NCBI GenBank assembly: GCA_022703505.1
Contig: JAKLDN010000002.1
Span: forward strand, 496,001 to 560,000
DNA length: 64,000 nt
Direction: 5' to 3'
Source of the DNA: Spirochaetota bacterium
GTDB taxonomy: Bacteria; Spirochaetota; Spirochaetia; Treponematales; UBA12059
Shown: positions 61,720 through 64,000 of the stretch, piece after piece
How positions within the stretch are numbered: position 1 is the stretch's first letter
Layout of the letters: each line of letters opens with the position of its first letter
Notes under the pieces: model-generated
Database searches by the model: none
Seen by the model: the letters and a program-made list of their open reading frames with translations, nothing else
What the model was told of the DNA's origin: nothing
Translations under genes and position numbers: made by a program

Positions 61720-62646
61720 CTACTTGTACGAGATCCGCGGATCGAGCAATCCGTAGACGAGGTCTACCACCAGGTTCGCGGTGATCAGCAGAAGGGAGTA
61801 GACGATGACATCGGCCATGATCATGGTGTAGTCCCGGTTGATGGCGGCCTGCACGAAGGGCCGGCCGAGGCCGGGGACCACGAAGACCGCCTCGACCACC
61901 ACGGACCCGGTCACGATGCCCGAAAGCGCCGGCCCCAGGTAGGTCACTACGGGAAGGAGGGCCCCTTTCAGGACGTGCTTGACGATGACCACGGATTCCT
62001 TGAGGCCCTTGGCCCGGGCGGTGCGGATGTAGTCGGACCGGAGGACCTCCAGGACCGAGGCCCGGGAGAGCCGGGCGATGTAGGCGAAATAGGGGAAGGA
62101 GAGGGTCACCGCCGGCAGGATGATTGCTTTCAATCCGTGATCCGATAGCCATTGGCCCGGCGGCAGCCATTTCAGCCAGATCGCGAAGACCATCTGAAGA
62201 ATGGGTCCCATCACGAACAGGGGGACGGAAATTCCCACGACGGCCACGGACATGGCGGTATAGTCGGGCCATTTGTTTTGTTTCAAGGCGGAGACGATGC
62301 CCACGTTCACGCCCAGGATCACGGCCAGGGAGAGGGCCGTAAGGCCTAAGGCAGTGGAGACCGGAAGGGTGGTGTCGATCATCTCGTTCACCGACCGGTC
62401 CCGGTACCGCAGGGAGGGGCCGAAGTCCCAGCGGATGACGTCCCCTAGGTACCGGAGATACTGCTTCGGCAGGGGTTCGTCCATGTGGTACCGCTTCAGG
62501 ATGTTCTGCAGGATGGCTTCCGGCAGGTCCCGCTCCCGGGCGAAGGGGCCTCCGGGAGCCAGCCGGATCAGGAAGAAGCTGAGCGTCACGATGATGAACA
62601 TTGTCGGGACGAGGCTCAGCAGGCGCCGAATGAAGAATCGTGCCAT
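61720..62646 (-). CDS. oppB: Oligopeptide ABC transporter permease OppB
   Basis: This is a 308-residue permease with six predicted helices. It begins MARFFIRRLLSLVPTMFIIV, the usual OppB/DppB start, and has the EAA-type loop DYIRTARAKGLKESVVIV. ATG 62646 is chosen over an upstream in-frame ATG because the longer form adds only basic non-conserved residues and AGGAG precedes 62646. A strong terminator separates it from oppA, so it is read at a lower level or from a further promoter. Confidence 0.94.
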   Translation of the reverse strand: MARFFIRRLLSLVPTMFIIVTLSFFLIRLAPGGPFARERDLPEAILQNILKRYHMDEPLPKQYLRYLGDVIRWDFGPSLRYRDRSVNEMIDTTLPVSTALGLTALSLAVILGVNVGIVSALKQNKWPDYTAMSVAVVGISVPLFVMGPILQMVFAIWLKWLPPGQWLSDHGLKAIILPAVTLSFPYFAYIARLSRASVLEVLRSDYIRTARAKGLKESVVIVKHVLKGALLPVVTYLGPALSGIVTGSVVVEAVFVVPGLGRPFVQAAINRDYTMIMADVIVYSLLLITANLVVDLVYGLLDPRISYK

Positions 62647-62715
62647 TCGGGTGCACTCCTTGTGGTTAACGCCGGATGGGCTCGGGTTCCTCGGCCGGCG
62701 TCGGAATCGGGGGAT

Positions 62716-62750
62716 AAAAAAAGCGGAGTACACTCTCGTGTACTCCGCTT
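62716..62750 (-). terminator. Intrinsic terminator between oppA and oppB
   Basis: A perfect 13-bp stem (62738-62750 with 62721-62733, loop GAGA on the minus strand) is followed on that strand by a run of seven T (62716-62722, overlapping the stem base). It would cut most transcripts after oppA, leaving read-through for oppBCDF. Confidence 0.92.
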
Positions 62751-62809
62751 GTTTCGTCGGATTATAACCCTATCTTCGCGATACGGCTAGTATCCTTCGA
62801 TCTCCGGCC

Positions 62810-64000
62810 TTACTTCCGGTAGATGTACTTCCAGGGGTGGCTTCCCAGGGGGTTCAGGTACCAGCCGCCCCACTTGGACAGGTCGATCAGGTTGTTCGTG
62901 ACGTAGAAGTAGATCGGCATGATCGCGTGGTCCTTCATGATGAGGACATCTTCCGCCTGCATGAGGGTCTTCATGCGGGTCGCGCCGGACTGGGTGCGGG
63001 CCTTGAAGATCAGGTCCGTGTACTCCTTGCTGTTGTACAGGCCGTCGTTCTGGGTTCCGCCGATGATCCACATGTCCGAGAAGGTGGACGGATCCAGGTA
63101 GTCGCCGATCCAGCCGGCCCGGGCGATGTCGAAGTCGTGGCTCTGGGAGCGGGTGTCCAGGTAGGTGCTCCATTCCTGGTTGATCAGGGTGACGGTGATC
63201 CCCAGGTTGCGCTTCCACTCCTCCTGGATGAAGGCCGCGATCCGCTGGTGGCCGGAGCTGGTGTTGTACAGGATCTGGAAGGTCGGGAAGCCCTTGCCGT
63301 CCGGGTAGCCGGCTTCGGCCAGGAGCTTCTTGGCCTGCTCGATGTTGTAGCCCAGGCCGGCGGGGGGCTTGAAGCCCGCGCTGGCGGGAACGAAGGTGAA
63401 GGCCGGGATCTGCCCGCCCTTGGTGACCTTGTCCACCAGGGCCTGGCGGTCGAAGGCCATGGACAGGGCCTTGCGGACCTTCGGGTCGTCCAGGGGCTTC
63501 CGGGTTACGTTATAGATGTAGTAGTAGGTCCCGTAGTACGGGGCGTTCTGGTAGTCCTTCCGGAGCTTGATCTCGTCCATGAGCTCGAGGGGGACCGCGT
63601 CGAGCCAGTCGACCTTCCCGGCCTTGTACATCTGGTAGGAGGTGGACAGGTCGTCGATCGGCAGGAGGGTGATCTTCTGGAGCTTGACGGTCTTGGCGTC
63701 CCAGTACTTGGGGTTCGGCACGAAGACCAGGCGCTCCTGGGGCTTCCACTCCTGGAGGAGGAAGGGGCCGTTGCCGACGAAGTTGCCCGGCTTGACCCAG
63801 TCCAGGCCGTGCTTCTTCACGGCGTGCATGGGGACCGCGGCGAAGGCGTAATGGGCCACCATGTCGGGGAAGTGGGGGGTCGGGCCGACCAGCTTCACCT
63901 CGAAGGTCGAGTCGTCCACGGCGCGGATCTTGAGGGCCTCGGGGCCGGCCTTGCCGGTGTTGTAGGCCTCGGCTCCCTCGACGACATACAGGAGGTCGGC
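62810..64000 (-). CDS. oppA: Oligopeptide-binding protein OppA, partial (N-terminus outside window)
   Basis: The 396 visible residues run from the window edge to the stop codon. They belong to the family 5 extracellular binding proteins: DLLYVVEGAEAYNTGKAG at the edge, GNGPFLLQEWKPQERLVFVPNPKYW, MYKAGKVDWLDAVPL and the GWIGDYLDP motif that lines the peptide pocket (long motifs quoted in part). The start and signal peptide are beyond base 64000. It captures peptides outside the membrane and delivers them to OppBC. The terminator after it fits the normal excess of binding protein. Confidence 0.93.
   Translation of the reverse strand, partial: ADLLYVVEGAEAYNTGKAGPEALKIRAVDDSTFEVKLVGPTPHFPDMVAHYAFAAVPMHAVKKHGLDWVKPGNFVGNGPFLLQEWKPQERLVFVPNPKYWDAKTVKLQKITLLPIDDLSTSYQMYKAGKVDWLDAVPLELMDEIKLRKDYQNAPYYGTYYYIYNVTRKPLDDPKVRKALSMAFDRQALVDKVTKGGQIPAFTFVPASAGFKPPAGLGYNIEQAKKLLAEAGYPDGKGFPTFQILYNTSSGHQRIAAFIQEEWKRNLGITVTLINQEWSTYLDTRSQSHDFDIARAGWIGDYLDPSTFSDMWIIGGTQNDGLYNSKEYTDLIFKARTQSGATRMKTLMQAEDVLIMKDHAIMPIYFYVTNNLIDLSKWGGWYLNPLGSHPWKYIYRK

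Overview
The window reads as chromosomal DNA of a high-GC (roughly two thirds G+C by eye), diderm, anaerobic or fermentative bacterium, most likely an uncultured spirochaete-like lineage. The support is a large pyruvate:ferredoxin oxidoreductase, an NfnAB electron-bifurcating pair, many solute-binding-protein transporters, a methyl-accepting chemotaxis protein, bS21, LolA-like and beta-barrel envelope proteins, and REP-like intergenic elements. Phylum assignment is inference; no rRNA or tRNA gene is visible.

Layout. 1-5.7 kb (+): end of an M29 aminopeptidase, a secreted thermonuclease-like protein, and a three-gene ferric-iron-type ABC importer whose permease carries an extra N-terminal extracytoplasmic module. 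5.7-8.3 kb: a lower-GC REP-associated tyrosine transposase, then a delta-1-pyrroline-5-carboxylate dehydrogenase. 8.6-11.8 kb (-): ugpB-ugpA-ugpE without an ATPase gene. 11.9-16.2 kb: small membrane protein, a PIN nuclease overlapping an uncharacterised EVQT-motif protein, a class I aminotransferase, and a membrane LuxR regulator operon. 16.5-19.7 kb (-): a two-subunit amino-acid-type dehydrogenase (HcnABC-like fusion). 19.7-20.6 kb: repeat-rich non-coding block. 20.6-23.3 kb (-): ABC-2 exporter. 23.4-27.3 kb: AT-rich patch, small ORF, GH2 glycosidase, DUF2141-like protein, diguanylate cyclase. 27.5-33.1 kb (-): TetR, MMPL/RND pump, LolA-like protein, beta-barrel protein. 33.2-39.6 kb: deaminase, MalT-like regulator, a fused methyltransferase, serine hydrolase, flavin reductase and MBL-fold lipoprotein. 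39.9-48.9 kb: nifJ, then chemoreceptor-nfnA-nfnB and a TPR protein. 49.1-57.6 kb (-): priA/udg/fmt/def housekeeping operon, DUF192, rpsU, M23 peptidase. 58.4-64 kb (-): oppABCDF.

Metabolic reading: peptide import (opp) and peptidase supply amino acids; P5C dehydrogenase, the two-subunit FAD dehydrogenase and the aminotransferase fit amino-acid oxidation; NifJ and NfnAB handle pyruvate and ferredoxin/NAD(P)H balance. Glycerol-3-phosphate and iron uptake complete the transport set.

The least conventional content is between genes. I see two families of dispersed palindromic elements, a 78-bp tandem repeat made from the 3' end of an ABC permease gene with almost only silent differences, a diverged tandem duplication next to oppF, three further inverted-repeat elements, several paired operator-like palindromes, and four promoters whose -10 box lies only 6-7 nt from the start codon, predicting leaderless transcripts. 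I found no CRISPR array, prophage, or complete defence system; the PIN/EVQT pair is the closest candidate for an undescribed system.
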